Origin: Funneliformis mosseae
Taxonomy: Eukaryota > Glomeromycota > Glomeromycetes > Glomerales > Glomeraceae
DNA: 14,466 nucleotides
Assembly: GCA_910592005.1 (NCBI GenBank)
Contig: CAJVPP010002540.1
Span: forward strand, 1 to 14,466
Direction of reading: 5' to 3'
Shown here: in pieces, positions 1 through 9,228 of the stretch
Layout of the letters: each line of letters begins with the position of its first letter
How positions within the stretch are numbered: position 1 is the stretch's first letter
The notes under the pieces: generated by a model
Database searches by the model: none
What the model was told of the DNA's origin: nothing
What the model saw: only the letters and a program-made list of their open reading frames with translations
Position numbers and translations under genes: made by a program

Positions 1-371
1 TATTAATTTCTTTTTAAATTTTACAAAAGTATTCTAAATAACCATCTCTTTCATGCAACTAGCTGCTTTTTTTTTTTTTTTTTTTAAAAAAAACATTCAT
101 ATTTTAAATAAAATTTAATAATTATTTCTGAAAAATACCTCTATAGGAAAAGTTTTGCTTTTTTAAACATTTTTAAAAAAATAAGATATCATATTGTTTT
201 TAAGGTTCTTATATATATATTTAAAATTTTATTATTATATAAAAGCTACTAAAAATATGTAAATTTGAATTTTCTAGATTTCAGATTATTTAATAGAAAG
301 AATTTTAAACTGTATTTATCAATTAAAAAAAGCTTGTGAAATATAAGTTCAAAAATTAAAAGCAAATAAAA
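1..371. other. AT-rich sequence without a visible gene
   Basis: This stretch holds only A/T-rich sequence, with a T run at 68-85 and short AT repeats near 212-240. No open frame, RNA gene or terminal inverted repeat is visible. It may be the 5' non-coding part of the decayed transposase that follows, but no matching partner for the motif at 2840-2868 was found here. Confidence 0.5.
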
Positions 372-2839
372 ATGACAAAAAAACAAAAAATTAATAAAAT
401 CTTAAATAAGATGGATAAACTAAAACTAAATAATGCATTAGAGTTAATAATAAAGTTAAATAATTTAGAAATAATAAGAGAACAATATATTTTTTATACA
501 ATAAGTAGTAATTTGTCAGAAATAGAAATTAAGTTAGTCAATCATCTTTTAAATAATATACGTTATCAGAAAAGAAGTAAGAGCAGATAATTTCTATATA
601 TTTGCATAATAAAGCAGCTGAATTTATAATATCTTCAATTTATAAATCTAACTCCTTTGCTGTAACACTAGCTAAAGAAAATTCAATTATTAAAAAGTAA
701 GTCAAATAATTAGAAAAAAAAAACTTTAATGTACTTCATGAAATTCAATTACTTGGTGATAAATTTGAACGTATAAGAAAAAAACAAACTAAACAAATAG
801 TAAAAATCTATGCTAATATAAGAAGAAAAAACTTTTTTATGTAATTTAATCAAATCATATCTTAATTCACTTTTGTTAGATAATATAAGATATTATAATA
901 GCAAAATAATAATATTGATCACATGCTTATCTTAGATTGAGAGAATATCTTTTTATAATACTATACAATATACACAAATTTTTATAGAATTTTTGATCAA
1001 TAAATTAGCTGTTTCAACATTTTTATTATAATCAGTTATATGTTAGAATAAAGAAATTTTAGAATTGATAATAAGAGATAAATTTTTACATTATAATGAT
1101 TCAGAATTCTATACACTTGGTATTTTAGCTAATGAATCAATAAGAAGATCTACAAAAATTTTTGTAATTTACTTTATGTATTAGAATGAAAAAAAAGAAT
1201 TTTCCAGATATATTACTAGTTAAAATAAAGGATTTGATTATCTGTAATGTAAAAATAGTTGTTCAAGCAATTATGAATACTTGCAAAAAATATTTAATTA
1301 ATATGAGATTATGTTAAATATTTCTTTCAAATAATACAAATTATATGGTAGGAAAAAATAATGGAATAGTTAAACTTTTTACTGAAATAGCTAAAAATCA
1401 ATGCTTTCGAATTCCTTATAGTTTTTATGTTACTCATATTATTCTTATTACTTTTGAAGATACTGCATTTAAAAAATTGACTTCCACTATAGAATTCAAT
1501 AAATACCCTTATGCATTTAATTTACTTTATTTAACATGGGAACTTCATAATAGGTATAATAAGTCTAATAAGAATAAACCATTAGGGATGAAGCTGAAAT
1601 AATCTATAATTTTTATAAAACATATCTTAATTTTAATATGAATCAATATTAAAAACTAATGAAATCACGTTGGTTATATGAATTAAAAATAGCTGAATAA
1701 TATCTTGAATATAAGAAAGCTTACAAATAATTTGTTAAATAGTTTATTCTAAAATTATCTTTATTAAAAATACATCTAAATCTTATTTAAATAAATGGAA
1801 ATTATTTTAAATATTGTTAAATAATTCACAATTAGATATTCAAATCAAATGTTTTGTAAAGTTTGAAAAGAAGTTTTATGAGTCTATTATAACTTTTCTA
1901 GTGGTTTTGATTCTCAACCTAGAATTTTTGTTGAATATAATAAATTTGTTCAGATACCTCCAGATTATAAAGCTCATCAAATACTAGAAGCAGTTTTAAG
2001 ATAAATTAAAAATCTTCAATTTAATGCTGAAAATATATATGATTTCTTTAGTAAAGAGTTGTTAGAAGTAATTGAAGTATTAAAAGAATAATAAATTGAA
2101 AAATTAATTGAAGATTTAAAACTTGCAGCAACAAAATCACTGAAAGTTTTTTAAAATAGATGAACTGTTAGCTTCATCTTCCTTTAAGTATTTATCATCT
2201 TAGCGGATTCTATATTCATGAATTTCTAAAGCATATGCAAATGTTATTCTTAGTTTATATTAGTCTAATATTCTAATATTACGACAATTAACATATATGA
2301 AATTTTTAGAAAGTATTGAAGAGGATATAACAAATGATTTTGGTCTATTTAATGCTTTATCAGATATAATATTTAAAAATGAATTTATTCAATATGTTCA
2401 AAATCAGAATCCAAATCTTTGCAAATATTCTCATCTATATAATTTTGTAAAAAATCAAATTTAATATATAATAATTCACCAGCAGCAGATTGAAGGACTA
2501 TTCAACAAATATGATCTTAAAACTCATCAGAATATGAAACAAGAATTACAGCAATCAAAACTATAGCTTTCTATTAGCTCTAATTCATTTGAAAATATTA
2601 ACAAATCTAATATTAAAAAGATCTGAGAGTAAAGAAAACTTCAACTATTATATAACTTAAATTTGAAGAATAATATAATTCTAGATTATACAGAAAGAAT
2701 TAGAAAAGCGGATCAATTATTTGAAAAATTTTTTCTAAAAAAAAATATGTATTAAACTATTAAAAAACTAAAAGTCAAAAAAATCTCTAATAATAAGTTT
2801 TACTATAGGATTATATATAGTTTTGTTAAACTATATTGA
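372..2839 (+). pseudogene. Decayed hAT-like DNA transposase
   Basis: I read this as one ancestral transposase gene broken by many stops and several frameshifts. The first open piece runs 372-590, a second 1345-1602, and recognisable coding continues to a TGA at 2837-2839. The block around 1121-1190 reads GILANESIRR...KIFVIYFMY-stop-NE, and the block at 1327-1365 reads SNNTNYMVGKNNG. The latter resembles the hAT motif TDNxxNM, so an Asp appears changed to Asn (AAT at 1330-1332). A similar change is likely at 1131-1133. A Leu/Trp-rich segment (LLYLTWELHNRY) lies near 1516-1557, and the C-terminal part near 2476-2530 reads HQQQIEGLFNKYDLKTHQ, reminiscent of the hAT C-terminal region. Most stops are TAA or TAG where Gln would fit, plus one TAG where Trp would fit, as expected from C-to-T and G-to-A changes. 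The family name comes from motifs only. The DDE reading is inference, and the protein is certainly non-functional. Confidence 0.6.
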
Positions 2840-2868
2840 CAGCATACCCCAGTGCGACATGTCTAGTG
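2840..2868. repeat. Candidate transposon terminal repeat
   Basis: Immediately after the transposase stop codon the sequence becomes abruptly GC-richer for about 30 bases, with the palindromic core GACATGTC at 2857-2864. Read on the - strand it begins CACTAGACATGTCGCACTGG, so it starts with CACTA. This is the position and look expected of the right terminal inverted repeat of the element. CACTA ends are typical of CMC/EnSpm elements, whereas the protein looks hAT-like, so the superfamily is unresolved. No left partner is present in the window. Confidence 0.4.
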
Positions 2869-3421
2869 CTTGTTATCATTTTTAATTTATTCTTTATTTG
2901 TAAAGTTTTCATTAGAATAAACACCCTCTTTAATATAATATAGGTAAAGCTACGTTTAGTAACATTATTTATACATTTTAATAGATATATGATCTTTTCA
3001 ATTTGAAATTTATTTTCAATATTTTTTTTTATCACTAATATTGGACATTAAATAAAACATAAAAAAAATGATAATCTTACGATTTTATTTTATGTTTATT
3101 TTATTATGAAAAATAAATTATTAACTTTAACAAATACAAAAAAAAATACTTTTTGTTAAATAAAAATAGGTTGAACTCATACACATGACCTACAATTGCA
3201 GATCAGGCTCTTATCAAAAAGATAACCCAAATTTCCACCCGAACCCTTCTTGATATAACTATTTATACGACCACCCCCAATTTATCATTACAAAAACAAC
3301 CCTATACAATTACTCTGGGTGATTATTTTACAATTGGAATTAAAAATCAGCGTTAAATCTATTTAAGAGAATCATTACTGAAGAGAACAAACTGAGATTC
3401 ATCACTAAAACTACACTAATT
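2869..3421. other. Intergenic sequence, transposon end to HMG gene
   Basis: Base composition shifts here from AT-rich debris to more balanced, CpG-containing sequence after about 3160. On the - strand there is a TATAAATAG box at 3258-3266 and a tRNA-like remnant at 3162-3230, but no convincing gene follows either. A 69-codon open frame on the - strand at 2826-3035 crosses the transposon end and is not credible. The HMG gene's 3' untranslated region and polyadenylation site should lie in the upper part of this stretch, but no clear AATAAA signal is seen close to its stop. Confidence 0.45.
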
Positions 3422-3967
3422 TTAGGGGATAAAAAAAAAAGAACCACCTGCAGGAGGAGTGGGATGTGGAGGATCATTCACGGTTTGCCTTTCGTTAATA
3501 TTCCAAGTGAACATGTGTTTTTTTATCATTTCCTTTGTTTCATCTGGTGTTTTTTTTTCTTTTTTCGCGCTACTTTTTGATGATCTCTTTTTTTTTGGAG
3601 AAAATTTGTAACCAGGGTATTTGATTTTATGGTTTTGAAGGTACATATCGGCTAAAGTCCGAAAAAATGATTTCCCATCTGGGGATAAGCTCTTCCATGC
3701 TTCTGAAGCCAACGTTGATATCATACGCATGCTAATCTTTTCTTGATCACACTGATCCTTGTTCGTTATTACGAAGTAATTACGAAAGATTATAAAGCAA
3801 TTAGGTGGCCTTGGAACTTTGTTATTGTTCCTTTTTTTTTCTTTTGGTGTAATCAATTCGCTAATCAAGGAAAGTTCATAAGTTGTTAATAATTGATGTG
3901 ATTCTTGTTCTTGTGTGAACAATGACGAATCAACTTCATTGTTAATTATAAATTCGCGTTGTGTCAT
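3422..3967 (-). CDS. MATA_HMG-type HMG-box DNA-binding protein
   Basis: This 181-residue protein has one HMG box at about residues 50-121, opening with KVPRPPNCFIIFRNYF and closing with KYPGYKFSPKKK. Arg53-Pro54-Pro55-Asn56, Trp91 (EAWKSLSP) and Tyr117-Pro-Gly-Tyr120 are the hallmark positions of the fungal mating-type (MATA_HMG) class, which binds the DNA minor groove in the nucleus as a transcription regulator. A basic tail (residues 125-139, Lys/Ser-rich) is a likely nuclear localisation signal. The N-terminal 45 residues are acidic and polar, and the C-terminal end (PPHPTPPAGG) is proline-rich and probably disordered. The frame is uninterrupted, without an intron. The ATG at 3967 has A at -3, and it is the first Met after an in-frame upstream stop. 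MATA_HMG genes are highly multiplied in Rhizophagus, so a role as a true mating-type switch cannot be assumed. Both flanks are non-coding, and no homeodomain partner is visible. Confidence 0.9.
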   Translation of the reverse strand: MTQREFIINNEVDSSLFTQEQESHQLLTTYELSLISELITPKEKKRNNNKVPRPPNCFIIFRNYFVITNKDQCDQEKISMRMISTLASEAWKSLSPDGKSFFRTLADMYLQNHKIKYPGYKFSPKKKRSSKSSAKKEKKTPDETKEMIKKHMFTWNINERQTVNDPPHPTPPAGGSFFFIP

Positions 3968-4055
3968 ATTTTACGAACAAAAATTATGAGTTGAAAATAA
4001 AAAGGTAAGGAAAAAGTGGAAATTTTAGAATCTCCTAAATGATTTTAAGGCAACA

Positions 4056-4063
4056 TTTTATAG
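4056..4063 (-). promoter_or_regulatory. TATA box of the HMG gene
   Basis: On the - strand CTATAAAA lies about 90 bases upstream of the HMG start codon. It is followed by a pyrimidine-rich leader (runs of C/T between about 3990 and 4020) like those near transcription starts in fungi. An A/T homopolymer at 4066-4084, just upstream, could exclude nucleosomes. The assignment rests on position and sequence only. Confidence 0.4.
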
Positions 4064-5345
4064 TTTAAAAAAAAAAAAAAAAAATGTCACCTTCGGACTA
4101 ATATCATCAATAACCGAAATGGTAATTTTTTCGGAGTGATGGGTTTTGATATGACTAATTCTTTATAAGATCATCTGAGATACAATATTTTTTTTTTTTA
4201 ATACGCGTTATAAAGATGGCGTATAATTAATACAAAAATGTTAGCCTGTGAGACCGTTTCTCAATTTATTTTAAAAAACTTAAACCTTAAACAAAGAAAT
4301 GTGAGGAATTCATTGGAGAAGAAAGAATAATGAATACATAAAAAAACATGGCAAAATATACGTAAAAGCACAACATCATATACTAAAGTTTAAAACAATA
4401 AAAAAGTCACGGACCTTGCCGTCTTCGTGAAAAGTTCTAGATAAAATATCCTTAATTACAAGATAATGCGGCTAATATTGATAAATAAAGGATTCGATTA
4501 TGAAGATAACAATTATGTTGCTTGCAGCACATAAGTTTACTGATTTTGATGATTTTAAAGTTTAATTTACACTTAAATGAAACTAGCATAATCTATTTCA
4601 TTATTTTATGTTAAACTTAAAAAAAAAAAATATGCAAAGGGATTGAAAAGTACTCCTGAATCATTCCTTTAATTGAATCAATGACACATATCTTTTATCG
4701 TTGAAAAAGTAAACCAAGTATTTCTTGATAAAAAGAGCAAGAACGGTTTCAATTAATCTTTTTTAAGTTTAGGGTCCCAATAAAAGAAAACTTTTTTTTA
4801 TTTTTATTAATTAATTTTTTTATTTCCTTTTTTTGAAGTGTTTTAAATACAATATTCATATAAAGATTTTGTGATATGTTTAAATACATATTTTCTAAAT
4901 ATTAGAACCACCGAATTTGAATAAATATATAAAATAATATCTACCACTTTTTCTCGCGTTCTACTTGTTCCTGTAATGATGAACATATTTGGAAAGCATC
5001 ACACAGAGCTAATAATTGTGCCTATATAAGGAAATTTTGGGAACATTCGGATAGTCAATGAGTATTCCGGTGATAAAAACCTTTATTAATTTATTAAGTA
5101 CATTCCAATTATTTAGCATTTGATTGCTTAAAAAAAAGAAATTCGATTACTTTACAGAACGAAAATATGTTTAGATACTATGGATTCTTGGTTCTCAAGT
5201 TAGAACTCGGTCAATTCGGGATTCATAGATAATGGTTGAACGTTAATTTGTGCGACGCTTGTTGGACAAATAAATAGCAAATTTTCGGCATTTATTGGAT
5301 TTTAGTATTGTCAATGAGTATGTTTTTGGTTCTGAGAATTAAATA

Positions 5346-5375
5346 AAGTTTTTTTTTTTTAAAAAAAAAAAACTT
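5346..5375. repeat. Perfect 30-bp A/T palindrome
   Basis: AAG, then twelve T, twelve A and CTT form an exact inverted repeat with no spacer. Such a sequence can extrude as a cruciform and is unstable in sequencing and copying. A further T run (about 5387-5399) follows. It may mark the join of two oppositely oriented poly-A tails, or be a chance homopolymer pair; no gene is attached to it. Confidence 0.7.
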
Positions 5376-5617
5376 CTTGCTTGTGGTTTTTTTTTTTTTA
5401 ATCATTGATTGTACCGTAATACATTTTATAAGGTTTCACGTCACGAGTTAACACAATAGCGTCTTACAATTATTGTAATACAATATACTTGTACAAGGAC
5501 AATGATCCGAGACATATTCCTCAATTAGTCGAACAACATACTTCATATAAAGTGTAACATTTTTGAAACTTCGCTCTAGCGATGTTTAATTATCAAATTT
5601 CCGAGTATGAATATTAA

Positions 5618-5938
5618 CAAACCAAGCATTTCCAATTTACAAGTGGCTTCAATCTTTTGGTTCCATCTGAATTACATATTAAGAGAACAGTAATGCTTAT
5701 TATATCCTATTTTAGTAATAAACATTATATATGGCTAGTGTCATACAATAAAAATATCCCAGTTAAGATATATGATGTCAAACCGGTTTTAATGTTTCTA
5801 TTGACGAAGTCCCATATGGGCAAATTGTACCTCCGAGGAATATCTCACTTTTTGGAATTGTTATTTTGTACGACTCTAAGTCATATCGTTCTAATTTTAG
5901 ATTGCCGATCTTTTAAAATCATAAAAAAAAGTTTTTGA
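5618..5938 (+). CDS. Unassigned open frame, possible exon or pseudogene
   Basis: The frame is open from the codon after the stop at 5615 to a TGA at 5936-5938, about 106 codons, with no ATG near its beginning. An internal ATG gives only a shorter product. The translation is rich in Ile, Leu, Phe and Tyr and has short hydrophobic stretches (for example around MLIISYF, PVLMFLL and LLFCTTLSHIVLIL) that could be membrane segments. I do not recognise any family. It lies in the CpG-containing, host-like part of the window, so a random opening is less expected than in the flanking AT-rich DNA but is still possible. It could be an exon with an upstream splice acceptor, a decayed gene, or chance. Confidence 0.2.
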   Translation, partial: QTKHFQFTSGFNLLVPSELHIKRTVMLIISYFSNKHYIWLVSYNKNIPVKIYDVKPVLMFLLTKSHMGKLYLRGISHFLELLFCTTLSHIVLILDCRSFKIIKKSF

Positions 5939-6607
5939 TAGAGATTTTTAGAAGAACATTTTGCTAGTCCATGATATATTATAAAATAGATCTTAAAATA
6001 TAATTTGTAAAGAAATTTTTGTAATAGTTCTTCCTACTCTTATATTATATATAAAAATCAGAAATTATTGGTTTGGCATTTTGATTCATTATAATGAGGA
6101 TTCAAAAAAATAAGTATTTCTTAATATATCAATTTAAATATTAAAAAATAAAGTATGTTATATCAAATTTTACTATTATTTGCAATCAATGTAATATTTG
6201 TTTATTATTTATTATTTACTTATTATAAATTATATTATTTTTTTATTGTAATTATATGTAATATTTAAGAACAAAAAAAATATAATTAAAACTAATAAAC
6301 TCATTTATATTTAATTGGATTAAAGATTCCAATTTTATATTCCAATACTTTATGTCTTATACTCTTTAAATTTTTTAATTCTTTATTAGTTATTTCAAAA
6401 TTTTTTGATAAAATTTAATTACATTTCTATATTAATCAATACTTCTATTAAAGAAATGTAAAAATAGTTTTTTCATCTTTTTAAAATCATTTATATTAGA
6501 ATTTAGCACTATTATTTTAATAATTTTATCATCTAAAAAAAAAACTTATTATTATTATTTAATTTATCAGTATCTATATAATCAGCTGCAAACATAAAAT
6601 TATCAAA

Positions 6608-6764
6608 TGGGAGAGTTTCTAGGAAAATCAGGTTCTGAGAAATTTTTGACTAAAATAAAGAGCTTAATACATTTTAATCTAATAATATCAAAAACTAAAA
6701 TGCAATAAAAATCTCAATTTTGCTAAAAAATTCCCAGAACCTGATTTTCCTAGCAATCAACCCA
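6608..6764 (+). mobile_element. 157-bp MITE, copy 1
   Basis: This short element starts TGGGAGAGTTTCTAGG and ends CCTAGCAATCAACCCA. Its two ends form terminal inverted repeats sharing CTAGGAAAATCAGGTTCTG and about ten more bases. It has no coding capacity. A second copy of exactly the same length lies at 7263-7419 in opposite orientation, about 92% identical by my manual alignment (12 differences, 10 of them transitions). The flanks AAA and AAT do not show a clear target duplication here. A Tc1/mariner-type origin is suggested by copy 2, which has TA on both sides. This is inference. Confidence 0.8.
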
Positions 6765-7262
6765 AATGATAGTTTACTTATTACATTTTTAGTATTATCA
6801 CCTTTTTTTATTTGATTTATTATCTTTAAATAAAAGAATTGTAGTTTTCTATTAGCAGCTTTTAATTATAATAGATTTAACTTAGCTTCTATATTTTTAT
6901 AACAAATTAATAATATTATGAATTATAACTGAAACTGTTTTATTATTTAATTCTTATATTAGATTATATATTTTTAATTTTATTTTTTACCAAAAGCTTT
7001 TAATATTTACCTTTAAATTAATTAATTATTATTATATCTAAATATTACAAATATAATATGATATTTAGTAATAAATAAAATAATTTAATATTATTAAAAT
7101 AAGAAATTTTTTCTTCTTTTCTATAAATAAGAGTATTATCTATTAATAAAAAAACATTTTTTTTTAACATATATTAAATTTTTCAAATAGTCTAATTAAA
7201 TTAATTGTTGTATTTATATAATCTTATTCTAATAATAATTTATATGTTTTTTAATAAATATA

Positions 7263-7419
7263 TGGGTTGATTGCTAGGAAAATCAGGTTTTGAAAATTTT
7301 TTAACAAAATTAAGATTTTTATTACATTTTAGTTTTTGATATTATTAGATTAAAATGTATTAAACTCTTAATTTTAGTCAAAAATTTCTCAGAACCTGAT
7401 TTTTCTAGAAACATTCTCA
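7263..7419 (-). mobile_element. 157-bp MITE, copy 2 (inverted)
   Basis: This is the reverse complement of the element at 6608-6764, beginning TGGGTTGATTGCTAGG on the + strand and ending in a degraded TTCTAGAAACATTCTCA. TA flanks both ends, consistent with a Tc1/mariner-style TA target duplication. Several positions that are C or G in copy 1 are T or A here, so this copy looks the more decayed. Together the two copies form a large inverted repeat with a 498-base spacer. Confidence 0.8.
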
Positions 7420-8462
7420 TATTATAAAAAGACTAAAGATTTTATACTTATATATAGATAATAATTTGAATTATTATTTCTTGTAACATTATAAATTAAT
7501 AAATAGTAATACTTTTTTTTAAATTTTTTAGTTTACAGTTGATTTCATTATTTAGTAACATTTAATATATTTTTATTTTTGTGATTTTATAATATAAAAC
7601 ATATAACATAATAACATTTTTAATATTTTTTCTAATTTTTTATATTAATTATCATAATATATAAAAATTATTATTTATAAATATATAAATATATAATATA
7701 TATAATATAAATAAAAAAGTAATTTTTCTATTAAAAATAAAATCTAAAATAAAATTAATTTATTATCTAAATTTATATTTTATATATTTAATATATATTT
7801 GAATATATAAAGATCTATTATTAGTCAAATAATGAAGAATCAAAATACTAAAAGTCAATTAAGAACTATAGCTATATTAAACTTTGATCTCTTATTTTTC
7901 TTATTATTAAAATAATTAGAATTCTGATAGGTCTATGAGCTTTATTTTATGAGATACTGATAACTTTTAAAGTATATTAAAATTAAATAAATAAAAAATA
8001 GATTTTCTAATTAATAATAAATAAATTTCTGATTTATTATTAAAATATTAATAAAATTATCAAAATATCTGATATTTTAATAATATTTAATAAATTTATA
8101 TTAGATTGATTATATTGTAAAAGGATCATAATAATAAAAAGATATTTTTGCATATAGTATTTAAAATAAATTATTAATTTATTATTATAATAGATTTATT
8201 AATTATAAAAAAATGGTCTTATTCTCAATAATAATAAATAAAATATTATTTTTTGTTGTAAAGATATATTTTATATCATAAATTTATATATAAATCTCTT
8301 TATTTATTGGTATTACTGATATATAATTTTTGTGATTTTTTTGTCTATTAAAAATGAATCTGCTACAAATTAATCCAAAATACTATATATTAGAATAATT
8401 TAATCTCTAATAATTTAAAAAATTCTTTTTTTTATTATTCAATATTATCTCTTAAATTGTAG

Positions 8463-8487
8463 AAGTTCATAGGCAAATTTACCTGCT
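8463..8487. repeat. Palindromic GC-richer motif, copy 1
   Basis: AAGTTCATAGGCAAATTTAC continues as CTGCT, and stands out from the surrounding nearly pure A/T sequence. It matches the copy at 9204-9228 except for two transitions, one of which breaks the palindrome (ACCT instead of GCCT). The pair is in direct orientation about 741 bases apart. Confidence 0.6.
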
Positions 8488-8943
8488 TATTTACTAAAAA
8501 TTCTCTTCTGATTTACTTTTATGAAAAATTAAAATTTTTTTAAATTAATTTTATAAATATGTATTATATTATAGTAATTTTTATATTTTAATTATATAAT
8601 AAATAATTTATAGTTATTTATAAGCTAAAAATTTGTAATTTTTAAAAAATTATAAATTAAAAAATTTTATCATTAACCTTTGACAATTTTATTAAGTTTT
8701 ACTTTTAATAATTTTAATAATATTAATTATAATAGAATATTATAAAATAAATCATAAAAAATTACTTTAATTATTACACTTTTATAATTTACTAAGAAAT
8801 TTTATAACTTTTATTAGAATAAAATGATTTAATTAATTCATAAATATATAAATTTTAAAGATTTTTAAAAAAAAATTATTATAATAAATTTTTAAAACTT
8901 AAATTTAAAAATTAAATTATTTTAAAAATACTGTATATTTCTA

Positions 8944-9065
8944 AAAATAAGCATTATATAATATGTTCCTTTTATAGTAATTTATTTATTTATTACATAG
9001 AATTTATTATATTATTAGTCACATATATTCTAATAAATTCATATATATTATGTGATGCTTATTTT
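8944..9065. mobile_element. 122-bp MITE-like element with terminal inverted repeats
   Basis: The segment begins AAAATAAGCATTATATAATA and ends TATTATGTGATGCTTATTTT, giving imperfect terminal inverted repeats of about 20 bases (AAAATAAGCAT then an AT-rich arm). It has no coding capacity. No convincing target duplication is visible at its borders, and the composition is so AT-rich that only the GCAT-containing ends are informative. It is probably a non-autonomous element or the remnant of one. Confidence 0.45.
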
Positions 9066-9203
9066 CAAAACTATATGATATCTTATGAACTTAAAATTTC
9101 TTCTAATAAAATTAATAAAATATATATTAAATTATATTTTTTATATAATTATTTATTATTAAAATTAATATTTAATATTTTATTAAAAAAATAACATTTT
9201 TTT

Positions 9204-9228
9204 AAGTTCACAGGCAAATTTGCCTGCT
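9204..9228. repeat. Palindromic GC-richer motif, copy 2
   Basis: This copy contains the exact 16-base palindrome CAGGCAAATTTGCCTG (9211-9226), directly followed by CTAG. The preceding AAGTTCA is shared with copy 1 at 8463. A hairpin followed by CTRR is the form of a Helitron 3' end, but the usual 10-12-base gap between hairpin and CTRR is missing, so that reading is weak. It may be an end or recombination motif of a transposon family. Confidence 0.6.

Larger units (their letters stand above)
3968..5617. other. Host-like intergenic region upstream of HMG gene
   Basis: This stretch of about 1.6 kb is less AT-rich than its neighbours and contains many CpGs, unlike the transposon debris. I see no coding region long enough to support. 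It holds an ACGCGT hexamer (4203-4208, the core of the fungal MluI cell-cycle box), several A/T homopolymer runs, and a TATATAAG box on the + strand (about 5021) followed by a 21-codon ATG frame at 5058. It also holds a 12-base direct repeat GTCAATGAGTAT at 5054-5065 and 5310-5321. Exons of an intron-rich or fast-evolving gene could be hidden here. None can be proven by eye. Confidence 0.45.

Noticed and set aside
2826..3035. 69-codon - strand open frame
   Set aside because: It crosses the transposon terminus and AT-rich sequence, has low-complexity Ile/Lys/Asn content, and shows no recognisable motif.
8463..9228. CRISPR-like array from the repeated palindromic motifs
   Set aside because: There are only two copies, 741 bases apart, without regular spacers, in a eukaryote-like sequence.
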